Position numbers and translations under genes: made by a program. From Laburnicola sp. R22_1 (lineage: Eukaryota; Ascomycota; Dothideomycetes; Pleosporales; Didymosphaeriaceae), in the NCBI GenBank assembly GCA_014281115.1, contig JACONQ010000010.1:434001-498000 (forward strand): a stretch of DNA of 64,000 nucleotides, in the 5' to 3' direction. Below the pieces are notes generated by a model that saw only the letters and a list, made by a program, of their open reading frames with translations, had not been told where the DNA came from and ran no database searches. Below are positions 11,291-21,512 of the stretch, one piece after another; within the stretch, counting starts at the first letter, position 1; each line of letters begins with the position of its first letter.

Positions 11291-11800
11291 ATGGCTTCCC
11301 CGGCCGATGTTCTTTACTCGGATGTTTACATTGGATCATGGACCGACCAGTCCAAAGGCGTGATCAAAGGAACCAATATCACGATCTCATCAAAGAACGG
11401 GGTTATTCTTGTGACTTTCCTCGCGCTGTTTGTGTAGTTCGCTGGCCAGCATCTATGGGGCATCGCCGCTTTCATATGGTACCAACTTCGCCTCTCCGGT
11501 CGACGGAAATACACCGCTGCTCTACGGTACCAGCAGGATATATGCGTAAGGAACAACGGGTCTCCTGGCCAGACACTGTGGAATTTGACTCGCATCGGGT
11601 GGTCGTGGCGACATGCTTGTGGTCAAGGGCACGGCTGGTGGAGAGCGTCGGCACTGCCGATCTTCGTCCTGTTGGTCTTTCTTATCCTGCTGACTGCGAC
11701 GGGTATCTTGTCTTCGACTGTTATGGAGACTTCCAAAGTCGACATCTTGCTCCGCGGCGACCAGTGTGGGATATGGGAAATTACTCGCAAAGACAACGTC
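11291..11800 (+). pseudogene. Fungal multi-pass membrane protein, truncated, in-frame stop
   Basis: From the ATG at 11291 the frame reads MASPADVLYSDVYIGSWTD and then KNGVILVTFLALFV before a TAG at 11435-11437. It continues in the same frame with FAGQHLWGIAAFIWYQL, a Trp-rich stretch, a strong transmembrane helix (IFVLLVFLILLTATGIL) and RGDQCGIWEI. This order is the N-terminal region of a long fungal membrane protein family that I know only as hypothetical, with an opening W-T-x-W/S segment followed by a TM helix ending FLALFVS. Family members continue for several hundred residues; here homology stops near 11,800, where minus-strand P450 sequence begins. The internal stop and the truncation both indicate a pseudogene. 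TCG-to-TAG or TGG-to-TAG would explain the stop. Confidence 0.6.
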
Positions 11801-12706
11801 CAGTTCCGCAAAGTCACGACCTGCGCGCCTCTCCAGCCAGATGTTTGGACAACGAGAGAGAACCATACTGGCCCACTTGGCGAGCCCGATGAAAGCCGCC
11901 AAAACCCGACAAACCTCAGCCTTAGCTAGATGCCGGCCAGGGCAGTAGCTGACACCACCCCCCGAAAGGTCGATAGGACGAGTGGCTGCTCAACTTGGGT
12001 TGGTGAATGAATCTTTTGGGGTTTAAACGTTGCGCCATATCACCCGAAACTCTTGGGTTGTGATGCAACTCGCGGTATGGTATGACGACTAGCCCTCCAG
12101 CCTTGAGAAGCTTTCCCGAGAGATGCGTGTCTACTTCTACCCTTCGTATGCTCATTGCGCCATTCACAAGCCGTAGTACCTCAAGGTAGGAATCCAGGAG
12201 TGGGCAATTTTGCATCAGATAGGGGATGTCAATATTGGAGTCTTCCCCGAACGCGGGTTCGGTCTCATTGCGGGTATCAGTGAGGAAGGAAGGATGGTAA
12301 ATAACGTGAACCAGAACCCAGAAACATGCGTTGATGGCGTTGCTATGCGTACTAGAGATTGTAAGCAGATGTGCAAGAAAGCTCGAGATGCAAACATACG
12401 CCCACCATATCATCAATACCATTGCAACGCGACTCTCTTCGTCCATGCCCCACAATTTGCTAGCCTCGATGACAGAGCCGATTGACCACGCTTCCTCTGT
12501 TCGGCTTCGACCGGAGTGTTCAGGTACTTCTGGATTGCTTCCGAGAGCTTTCTTCTTGACAGGTTGAGCTTGGGGGTAAAGATACTTGGTACGTTGAACA
12601 CTAATGCCCATGAAGAGTCGTTGAGAATACCAAGGTGGGAAATAACCTCCGGCTCATATTCGAAGATCAAATTTCCAAACAAAGCTCTCATGGTGGTCTG
12701 GTGTGG
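11800..12706 (-). pseudogene. Cytochrome P450 relic with two frameshifts
   Basis: On the minus strand, the segment from about 12,700 reads QTTMRALFGN, then SWALVFNVPSIFTPKL. After a frame change near 12,440-12,480 it reads MDEESRVAMVLMIWWAY (I-helix region), then LLDSYLEVLRLVNGAMS (ExxR helix E-V-L-R) and LHHNPRVSGD. At the haem loop a run of six C on the plus strand (11,959-11,964 region) has one base too many. One frame gives SSYRPFGG; the haem Cys loop VSYCPGRHLAKAEV appears in the next frame. The N-terminal third is missing, with an in-frame TAG just upstream. Family: fungal microsomal P450, 7-alpha-hydroxylase/prostacyclin-synthase-like. The C-terminal tail abuts the membrane-protein relic on the other strand. 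Confidence 0.72.
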
Positions 12707-13121
12707 TTTATCTGTCTATGACTGGTTATTTATGTATGGGCAAACAAGTCAGATGAACAAGGCGGAAATGTGGAGAATGTAAATACAGGGTCCGGGCTGG
12801 TACTAGTGTAGGTGTGTACAGTCTAACCACAAGTAGCATACGTAGCCTAATTTGATTGGCCACATGTTGGCGCATGCATGCATACCTAAGGTGTTCAATT
12901 CGGTTCCTTACTTCGGCTGCTAAAATGTGGTTTTCACTGCTAAGCCTTACGTTTTGTAAAGTTTACTATGAACCTACAAGAATGAATGAGTGAAAAAGCT
13001 TACATCCAGGCGATACCTAAGGCAGCCATCCCAATACCTAAGGTAGCTGCGCCGCAACACTCTTCTCATACATTAAACGGTGCGCCTCACCTTGTAAGCT
13101 TGAATCTTTTTGCTTCAAATC
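12707..13121. other. Short intergenic stretch upstream of the P450 gene
   Basis: 415 bp of AT-leaning DNA between the P450 relic and the next P450. It presumably holds the promoter of the latter; no clear TATA box or gene seen. Confidence 0.45.
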
Positions 13122-14905
13122 ATGTACGGCACAATCCTCGCAACGCTCCTGTCGCTCGTTCTTCTCTTTGTGCTCTCTTCCATTTGGGGCATCATTCACA
13201 ATTACTCAATTGCGCGAAAGATCGGCCTCCCAGTCATCATCGTGCCCCTCAGCCCGGAAAACCCAATATGGATGCTTGCTGCGCGACATGTCATGCCTTT
13301 TGTAAGGTACATTCCATTCGGGAATGGCAACTTCACCAGGTTTGGTTATGTGGGCTGGCAGTTTGACGATAAGTATCGCGTCCATCAAGAATTGGGCGAC
13401 GCCGTCATTTTTACGACCCCGGGAAAGAACTGGATTTCCTATGCAGTGCGGAGACAATTCACGAGCTGATACGCCGTGAACGACAAAGCGAATTCGCGCG
13501 GCCGGTGGAATTGCTGGCCATGTTAGATGTTTTCGGGCCTAATTTGTCAACCGTACGTGTTTTAGTTTTCGTATAGAGCCAGCGCATGGCCGAAGGAAAT
13601 CCCAAGACTGACTGCACCAAATAACAGACAAATGGTGCAGACTGGCAGCGTCAGCGCAAGTCTACAGCAGCCAGTTTCAACGAACAAAGCAACGCCCTCG
13701 TCTGGACCGAGTCTCTCCGTCAAGGCCATCAGCTCCTCGCATACTGGAAGAAAAGCGACAAAACCAAGCCTTCCACTATGGCACGAGACACCAGGACTCT
13801 GACCCTCGATGTCCTCGTCCACGCCGCATTCGGAAAACCCTTCGATTTCTACGGAGCGCAGGAGAAGAAAGCCATCTCCGGACCACTCAGCTATCGCGAT
13901 GCTCTCGCCATCATTCTCGAGAACGCCATCCTGATTCTTGCCCTTGGGCCAGATACTCTCAGTCGATTGTCGTTTATACCGAGTCTGGCGCGCCTGAGCG
14001 ATGCTGCCCATCAGTTCAAACAGTATATGTCTGACATGTTTGACGAGAACACGGAGAAGGCGCAAAATGGGACAGCGCAGGGCAATCTGATCACCTCATT
14101 AGTCCGCGCGTCTGTCGACGATAAACTCATATCTAGAGAGGAAGTCATGGGCAATATTTTTGTTTACAATTTCGCTGGCCATGATACTACTGCGCACTCT
14201 TTCGTGTTCACCTTTATGCTGTTGGCGATAAATCCCGATGTGCAGGATTGGATGGCTGAAGAAATTAACTATGTCATTAAGAATGATCAGACCTTGGAGG
14301 CAAATTACGATCTGTTTCCTAAGCTGCGACGGACTTTGGCTGTCTTGGTAAGTCCGTTCTGTGCTAGGTCATCTTCTCCAGCGCTGAAAGTGCCATAGCT
14401 TGAGACATTACGACTGTATGACCCTCTCCTCAGCATTGTCAAAGGCACCGACGCCCAACCAGGTCGTCTTACCGTCGGCACACAGAACATCGTCATACCC
14501 CCCGACACTCGCATCATTCTCAATCTCCAAGGTCTCCAGTCCCACCCCAAATACTGGGGCGACGAAAGCCTAGAATGGAAGCCCTCGCGCTGGATCAAGA
14601 CGAGCCCGGGCGAAGGACCCGTATTTGACCGCGAAAGTATAGCACCGATGGACCATGGTGCGTACATCCCGTGGGGCGAAGGCAATCGGTCTTGTCCAGG
14701 GAAGAAGTTCGCACAGGTTGAGCATGTTGCTGTCATGGTGGCTATGTTTCGGGACCATGTTGTTGCACCAGCTAAGCGTGAGGGTGAGAGTGAGGCGATG
14801 GCGAGGGAGCGTGCGGTGGCTACGCTGAAGGATACGGGAATGGTGTTGCTGTTGCAGATGCTTCATCAAGAGAAGACGACACTGGAGTGGAAGAAGAGAG
14901 TGTAG
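13122..14905 (+). pseudogene. Cytochrome P450 monooxygenase, full length but one-base frameshift
   Basis: The start is the ATG at 13122 (MYGTILATLLSLVLLF, a membrane anchor). Exons are 13122-13552, 13628-14347 and 14399-14905, with introns of 75 and 51 nt. All P450 landmarks are present: NFAGHDTTAHS (I helix, AGxDTT), LETLRLYDP (ExxR), and the haem loop WGEGNRSCPGKKFA. The frame breaks once at 13,446-13,448: NWISYA is followed in the wrong frame by a stop at 13467-13469, while the next frame gives AETIHELIRRE and continues to the end. The family normally reads Y-A-D-A-E-T-I there, so a single lost base (GAT to GT) explains it. With that base the protein would be about 550 residues. Either a recent pseudogene or a sequencing error; every other part is clean. 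Confidence 0.78.
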
Positions 14906-15999
14906 GTCTGAGTGGGTTGTGTATCAGGGCGAGGTATCAACAGCTGATGTATAGGAAACTTCGGGGTCGTAGTTTTGGGCATAGCTGCCTCTCCAGTAAT
15001 GTTAAAGGAAGATATTGCCAGTTTTATAATTTTGACCGTGTTCTTGACTCTGCCTAGCACATAGACTGCTTCAATTGCTACATATACCCGTTACCCTGGA
15101 CTTCGGTCCTCGTATCCTTCCGCACCATTAGTCCAACGTCCAAAGCATGTCTCTCACGACACAGAACACTAGTCATTTATTCATTCTTACGCCACCCTTT
15201 CCCTATACTAACATTTTGCGCGCGTCATGGACTTTTCAGTCAATGATTCCAAACATAGAAAATTCCATGCGGATACCCACTTAAGACAGCTGAGACCTTC
15301 AGACCCTGACTAGGGCAGGGCTCACACTTGTGTTGTATCTTGTTTTTTACCTACCTTAGGTACTTCAACTGGGAAGGAAATGAATGAACGAATGAAAGAG
15401 ATGTTCAACACGCTGTTCACGATTACGTAACTGGGGTGTATTGAATAGGCAACCTTCCAGCTAATCTTCATTCATTCATTTATATCTATTTATAATCAAC
15501 TTGACCTGTTACAGATTATAAGACTTAATCGCTCAACTAAGGTTCAACAGCCAAAGCACGTAGAAAAAGGGCGCGATTAGGATCGACCACAGTGGGGAGC
15601 CGGCTGATCTGCTCAATCAACAACATCACACTCCACTTTTCCACTTTTAACATGATTGAACAATTGAACGAATGCCTAATAGAACACAATCACATGATAG
15701 CTACACCAGGCAAACATGATATCCTATCTAGAATTGCAAGCGAACAGATATAAGAAATGGAACAACAACCCATACCTAGGATGCACCGTGGCACCCATGC
15801 GACTCCCACATAAACACACGCAACGTGTCGTCGCAATGGAGCAACATTCGCGGCACGTTCGGCCGAGCCCCGCTCCACATCACGCCATTCCGGGACAGTC
15901 TACATATACAAATGCCCCTCCCCCGCTTTCCTCTCATTCCGAACCACAATCGGAAACACAAACACTACACTCCCACGACCAAAATCAGCCACACGCACT
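14906..15999. other. Intergenic region, no gene recognised
   Basis: 1.1 kb, AT-leaning and with short ATTC/AATG-type repeats around 15,380-15,480. No coding frame or RNA gene supported. The last 200 bp are C/A-rich and probably form the leader of the dienelactone hydrolase gene. Confidence 0.5.
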
Positions 16000-17330
16000 A
16001 TGATCATTCAGGAGTCTCACAAAGACGTGCCTACCCAGTCGGGTGGTGATATGAGTAAGTGACTGGAATTCAGAGAATGTTAGAAAGAGAATTGTGCTAA
16101 TGCACCGTCTAGGGATTTTCCTCTTTCAGCCTACCATTCCGAACTACCCCAAGGCCAAGTTCCCTGGTGTCGTGGTGTTTAGTGAGATCTACCAAGGTGA
16201 GAGTTATAGCTTTTTTACTCTGTGGCATCATTCGCACGTTACCATACTTATCTTTTCTTTTTGGAACACTCCCCACCCTCTCTCGTTGTACCCACTTTTA
16301 TGATCCTTCTCTACTCACTCTGATGAGCTCTTGCACCCATCCCAAGTTCTTCTCACACACCATTACATCACCAAATCAATCCTTCCTCCAACGCCCACAT
16401 CTAACACTCCCAAGTCACCGGCCCCGTAGCCCGATTCGCCCGCCAAATCGCATCCCAAGGCTACGTCGTCGCAGCACCCTCATCCTACCACGAGTTCACC
16501 GGCCCCGAGCCCCTCGCCTACGACGGCCCCGGAACCGACGACGGAAACAAGTGGAAGGTCTCTACCTCTTTCCAACCTCGAGTCACCTCCCCTTCGCTAA
16601 CCCACATCATCCCAAAAGATCACAAAGAAAGTATCCGCTTACGACGAGGACTCCTCCCTCGCCATTGAAACTCTCCTCGCACTACCAACCTGCACAGGCC
16701 GTCTCGGCGCAACAGGTACGTAAACCGAACTTCATTTACAGGGCTGCCAAAGACGCCCCCAACATCACAATCTATACCTTTCCCTCCCTACTATCCCACA
16801 CACCAACTAACCCTCCCCCCCAGGCATGTGCCTAGGCGGACACCTCGCCTACCGCTGCGCCCTGGACCCCCGCATCAGCGCCTCCGTCTGCTTCTTCGCC
16901 ACAGACATCCACTCGAGCACCCTAGGCGAGGGCAAAAACGACGACAGCCTCGCCCGCGCAAAAGACATCAAAGGCGAACTCATCATGATCTTCGGAAAAC
17001 TAGACAACCACGTCCCCGCCGAGGGCCGCGACCTCATCCGCAAAACGCTCCACGAGGCTGGCGTCACCTTCAGCTTCTATGAGAATGCCTGGGCTCAGCG
17101 TAAGTCTATTCTTTTCTTCATGGTCGATGCTGGATGGGTAGGGGAAGATGCGGGTTGGACTGACAGCTGGTATAGATGCGTTTATTCGCGATGAGCAGAG
17201 TAAGGGGCGGTATGATGCGGCGTTGTCGGGGATCTGTTTTGAGATGTTGAAGGAGCTGTTCAACCGGACGCTGCGTTCTGATATCGGTCCGCGAAGCGGC
17301 CAGGGCTTGGAGGTTGAAGATATCTGCTAG
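16000..17330 (+). CDS. Dienelactone hydrolase family protein, six exons
   Basis: Exons 16000-16054, 16113-16196, 16415-16557, 16619-16715, 16824-17099 and 17176-17330 join in frame to 269 aa. Five introns in so small a gene is unusual locally, but every junction is GT-AG and restores family sequence. GMCLGGHLAYR contains the G-x-C-x-G-G nucleophile elbow (Cys in place of Ser), GKLDNHVP carries the Asp, and NAWAQHAFIRDE the His: the Cys-Asp-His triad of carboxymethylenebutenolidase. PGVVVFSEIYQVTG and QIASQGYVVAAPSSYHEF are the usual alpha/beta-hydrolase strands before it. In bacteria the family opens dienelactone in chloroaromatic degradation; fungal members act on unknown lactones or esters. 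Predicted cytosolic; no signal peptide seen. Intact. Confidence 0.87.
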
Positions 17331-17787
17331 GCCGCGTAACGACATGAGAAGGCAGGAACAAAAGTCATCCGATTCGAGTATTGCATACAAAAAAGCTCCT
17401 CATGCTAGCCTAGCCGCTCGAATCCAGTAGGACTGCATATGTTGTAGAAGGGGTAGTCACACAGACCTCACCAAGTAGATACCAAGCAGGTTTGAATGGA
17501 GCATGGTCGTCAATATGCTCACTCACCCTATGCTAACACCCCGCACATGGGTATCCTTCCTCCCGTCACTGTTCATCCGACCCGACCAAACCAAAAGCCC
17601 ATGCCACGCGTAACATGACCATCCTCAGATGGGACAGGAACCGTCGTGACGTTGACCGATGCATGCGCCAGACGCACATGCCAAAATAACTTTTATATCA
17701 CAAGCCATTGACCCCAAAAGCGACACCGCATATCCACCGGGCTAGAAAACACATGTGCGCAACTGGGGATCTGCTTACCTCGAAAAT
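17331..17787. other. Convergent intergenic region
   Basis: 457 bp between the 3' ends of the dienelactone hydrolase and deubiquitinase genes. It should contain both polyadenylation regions. No gene or repeat seen. Confidence 0.5.
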
Positions 17788-20586
17788 TCAAGCGTCGATG
17801 CGCTGGTAGAACAGAATGTACGCGACCTTGTTGTCTCGCGCATTCTCCTTTGGCAAGGGCGACCTCTTTCCGGTCGAGCTGGGCGTCGCTGTGCCATTGA
17901 CCACACCAGCCCACTTCTTGTCCTTCTGTTTATCTGAGCCGTTGACCTGGCTCCAACCACCCTTGTCTGACTCTCCATCTTCGATGTCGATACCGATCTG
18001 ATCGAAGAAGTTCTTCGTCTTGCTGGAATCGTGCTTGTGCTGCTCAAGAGCGGCAGCAAGAACCTTGGGGTCCTCTTCGGCACCACCCTCAGCAACATCA
18101 TCTGCGCGGATGCGACGGATAACTGTGTCGTCCATTCGAATCCACTCTTGATCATCTTGGCGACGGAGGTCTACAGTATAGTGACCGCCGCTAGCATTTT
18201 TGCCGTGATGATATACTACGGCTGTTAGCCGATACCGCGGTGTGCCACCCCGTACGTTGAGTGCTCCGCGCTTGTGCGGCGGGAAGACCTCCTTCGGAAT
18301 TTCCAGCTCAAGCGGATATCCGATCTTCTTCCAGATCTTCTGGGGGCCGTTACCATCGTAATGGAAACGTTTTAGATGGAGGATCAACACCGGTGGCAGA
18401 GTCTCGATGAACATCTGCTTCGTAGAGGCACGTGCACCACGGGTGGCACCGTCGAGTGTTTCTAGGTGGGTCAATCCTTTCAATGCGTCCGTGATGTTGT
18501 TGACGTTGGGAGCACCAATATCAAGCTGTAGTGGCTGGTAGGGCTCCATGGTGACAGACGGCTTCTCGCCTGGTTTGCGGTATTCAGACCGAATCTTGCC
18601 ACCGAAGATCTTGGTAAGAGGGCTCTCGATCTCGACAGCGCCCGATGATTGTGTGACGGACGATTTCTGCTTCGGTCCGACCTCCAACCAGCCTCCATCT
18701 ACGGATTCGGATCGGTCATTGGTCGAAGAGGTAACATTGTTTTCCGAACCATTCGACGAACGTGAACTCTTGATGACATGTGCGCATTCATCATGTAGAC
18801 CGGCAAGCAAAAAGCCCAAAAACTCTTCGGCGTCCTCCTGCTGGCCACGCTTCATGTTATCGAAACGAGGCAAGTGCCTGATGACGTCGTAGACGTACTC
18901 CGGGGTAAGTGGCTCGCCATACTGCTCAAGTTCGGCATCTTTCAAACGCATGCGAAGCTTCTCGGTGGATTCAGCCGAGTCAATCACTTTGAAATCGCGC
19001 ATAAACATAATCCTGAAAGTGTTAGCCTAGATTTTGTACTACATAGAGAATACTTACATAGCGTCTACAAGAGGGGTTTCGGACTTGAAGCTATGCACGG
19101 CACGCTTCGCGACCTGATCCAAGAAATCATAGAAAGGTGTGCTGAAAAGAAGAACTTGGAGAATCTACGCATTGTTAGCTCGATTATGGCGGATACAGTG
19201 ACACGGGTGATCGCTTACCGAATTCATATAGCACAAGTTACCCGTATTTACAAGACCACGGGGCTCGAGAAAGAAAAGCTTTTTGTCGGAATCCACAGAA
19301 TAAGAAGCAAGAACATCGCCAAGAGAGTTGCTCCTGGGCGCCACAGGACCGTTTGTAGGCGCGACGCCATTTGGAACGACGGGGGCCTTGGATGCGGCTG
19401 CAGCATTCTTTGTACGGAGAAGTTCGGCCCATGACTTTGGTGCTGCTTTTGGTGGCGGAGACGCCTTTGGTGTGTCCTCAGCATTGGCGCTTGCGTCGGT
19501 TGAAGCAGCAGTAGGGGTGGCAGCTACGGCCTTGGGTTCCTCCCTGTCTGCTGTGGATGCCTTCACCGATTTCTGTGTGGTTGACGACACGCTAGGGGCC
19601 TTAGCAGGCCTGATGGGGATCAAAGGAACTACAGGCTTCGTCTGCGTACGGGCGTGTGAGGCCTGAGTGGGGCGAGTAGCTTGAGCAGGCGCGACTGAAG
19701 CGGCTGAAGCCGGAGTTGCAGGATGGGCAGAGTCGGCCTCGGAAGGTGTGTGGGAAGTGTGAGGGGTATCAGTCCCAACCTCCGATGCCGGCGCCACGGT
19801 TGAAGCTTGCGACTCCTCTGGCCCGTCCGTCGAATTGTGTTCAGCCTCCTCTACTATCTCTTTGGAGCCTTGGACCTCCCCAGGCGCTACGACCTGCTTG
19901 AGCGGCGGCAGGGCGAGACCATCCTCCTGCGCCGGTGCTGGAGCCCTCCGTCGCCGTTTCTTCTGCAATGCCCGCGGTGGGAATTCGGCACTGGGTACAG
20001 ATAGCCATGGCAGATCCGGGTAGTAGGGCAGATGACTACCAGACTGGAGCTGCATCGAACCGATGGATGCAGCCGATGTCGATGGGGTCGTCGGTGTTAT
20101 GGCCGGAGTAGCCAAATTGGTGAGCGGAGTGGGTGACGACATGAGTGTGTGTGAATGGACCGAAGGCGGAGACAAGGCAGGCTGGGGAGTTCGCTGAGGC
20201 GTAGGCATGCGGGGCGCTGGCGGCGTACGCGAATGCACGATAGGCGGCGTTTGTCCCAACGATCGGTTGACCGGTGGCATGGGAGCCATGTGCGGGTGCG
20301 ACGAAACCACGACAGGCGAGCCGTGAGGCTGGAATTGCCGCGGGGGCATCGCATACTGATGGTGCTGCGGCTGGGGGTACGGGCTCATCGGGCCATACCA
20401 TTGCGGCTGGGGGTACGGTGACGCGAGCGGAGGCGCATAGTGGTGTTGGGGGTGAGGGTAGGGAGCGTAGGGATTGTGGTGAACCGGGGAGTGGGCCTGC
20501 GGAGGATATTGGTAATATTGGTGATCGCCTTGCCGCCTTCCGGAATGGAGAGGCACGGCCGGCGGGATCGTATGGCCTGGCATCAT
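17788..20586 (-). CDS. Ubiquitin carboxyl-terminal hydrolase, USP10/Ubp3 type
   Basis: Exons on the minus strand 20586-19219, 19164-19058 and 19012-17788 (introns 54 and 45 nt) give 899 aa. The N-terminal 400 residues are Pro/Gln/His/Ala-rich and disordered. KKLFFLEPRGLVNTGNLCYMNS is USP10-like, with the catalytic Cys in NTGNLCYMNS just before intron 1. Exon 2 supplies ILQVLLFSTPFYDFLDQV and exon 3 QQEDAEEFLGFLL. LPPVLILHLKRFHYD and YHHGKNASGGHYTVDLR hold the C-terminal signatures with the catalytic His, and DDTVI follows. The short Cys-box-to-QEDAEEF spacing and the text around the Cys box fit USP10/yeast Ubp3, which with Bre5 (G3BP) rescues 40S subunits, COPII and other substrates. It is head to head with an RNF10/Mag2-type ligase. 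Start chosen as the first Met of the frame. Intact. Confidence 0.86.
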
Positions 20587-21512
20587 GGGCGACAGGCGGC
20601 GCTGTTGCCTTCACAGTTGGGCGCTGGCCGGAGACCAAGCAGCCAACGTGTGAGGCAACGGGGGGCTCGCAGTGCGAATGGCAATGTAGAGGCCCCGCGA
20701 CTCTGGGATGGGAGGCGTGGGCGCGGCGCGGCGGTGGATGATGGGGGGCTCAAGAAATCTTGCTGGGGTCGGAAGCGTCGCGCGAGCTGGCGAGGCGGGC
20801 AGGGCGGAGCGGAAGGAGGCTGCTCGAGGCGGGCGTGGGCATGTCTCAGCACTCCATGGCGGGCGGCGAGACGGCCTGCCCGTGGAGAGAGAGGTGCGAG
20901 GGTGTGGGCTGCAGCCGGTGGCGTGTTAGGGGGACGATGGAGGAGCGGGAGCAGGAAGCTCGCGCAACGCAGTTCGCGATGTGCAGGCGGTCTGTGCGCC
21001 CCCGGCTGTTTGTCGGGTACTAGCGTCGGTGAGCGAGGGGAGCGTGGCAGCAGGACAGCACGGCAGCAAGGGCGTGCAATTGATTGACACAAGCAGGCGT
21101 GCGCGCTGGATGGCGAGTACGTACGTACCTTTGGAGGGTTTGGAGGAGCGTTGGGCTGCACAGGTGGAGGGCCGGCGGCCGGAACCAGTGTATGTCTGCT
21201 GGCCCGCTCTGACCACCCTTCCTCGAAGCCTTGGAACCTTGGAAGTCACGCGGGCACGTGATCGACGGCGATTGGAAAGCCCCATCCATTCATCCTACGC
21301 TGTGACTCCCTCCTCAGTCCAACCCGTCTGGGGGACCCGAACGCCAACCACACCACTCTGCGTGCCACCCGCCCATCCCTCTTTACCCTTCCTCTCGTTG
21401 CAGCCCTTTCTGTCCCTCCTCCTCAACGGCTGGCGCCGGCACGGTACCTGGAGCCCTACACCCGTCATCGTCATCGCCCTCGCCCTCGCCCTCGCCCGCA
21501 CCTGGTGGGACC
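20587..21512. promoter_or_regulatory. Shared divergent promoter of USP10-type and RNF10-type genes
   Basis: 926 bp of GC-rich DNA separate the two start codons. A palindromic CACGTG lies at 21,255-21,260, near the ligase side; the last 150 bp before the ligase ATG are CT-rich. Long frames seen on both strands here have the composition of GC-rich noncoding DNA and no family resemblance. Bidirectional use is inferred from geometry. Confidence 0.45.

Noticed and set aside
11291..17330. A secondary-metabolite gene cluster (two P450s, hydrolase, with a monooxygenase and transporter further away)
   Set aside because: There is no polyketide, peptide or terpene synthase, several members are pseudogenes, and housekeeping genes lie between them.
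20587..21512. Long open frames on both strands between the deubiquitinase and ligase genes
   Set aside because: GC-rich DNA keeps frames open by chance; the translations are Arg/Pro/Gly-rich without any motif and differ completely between strands.
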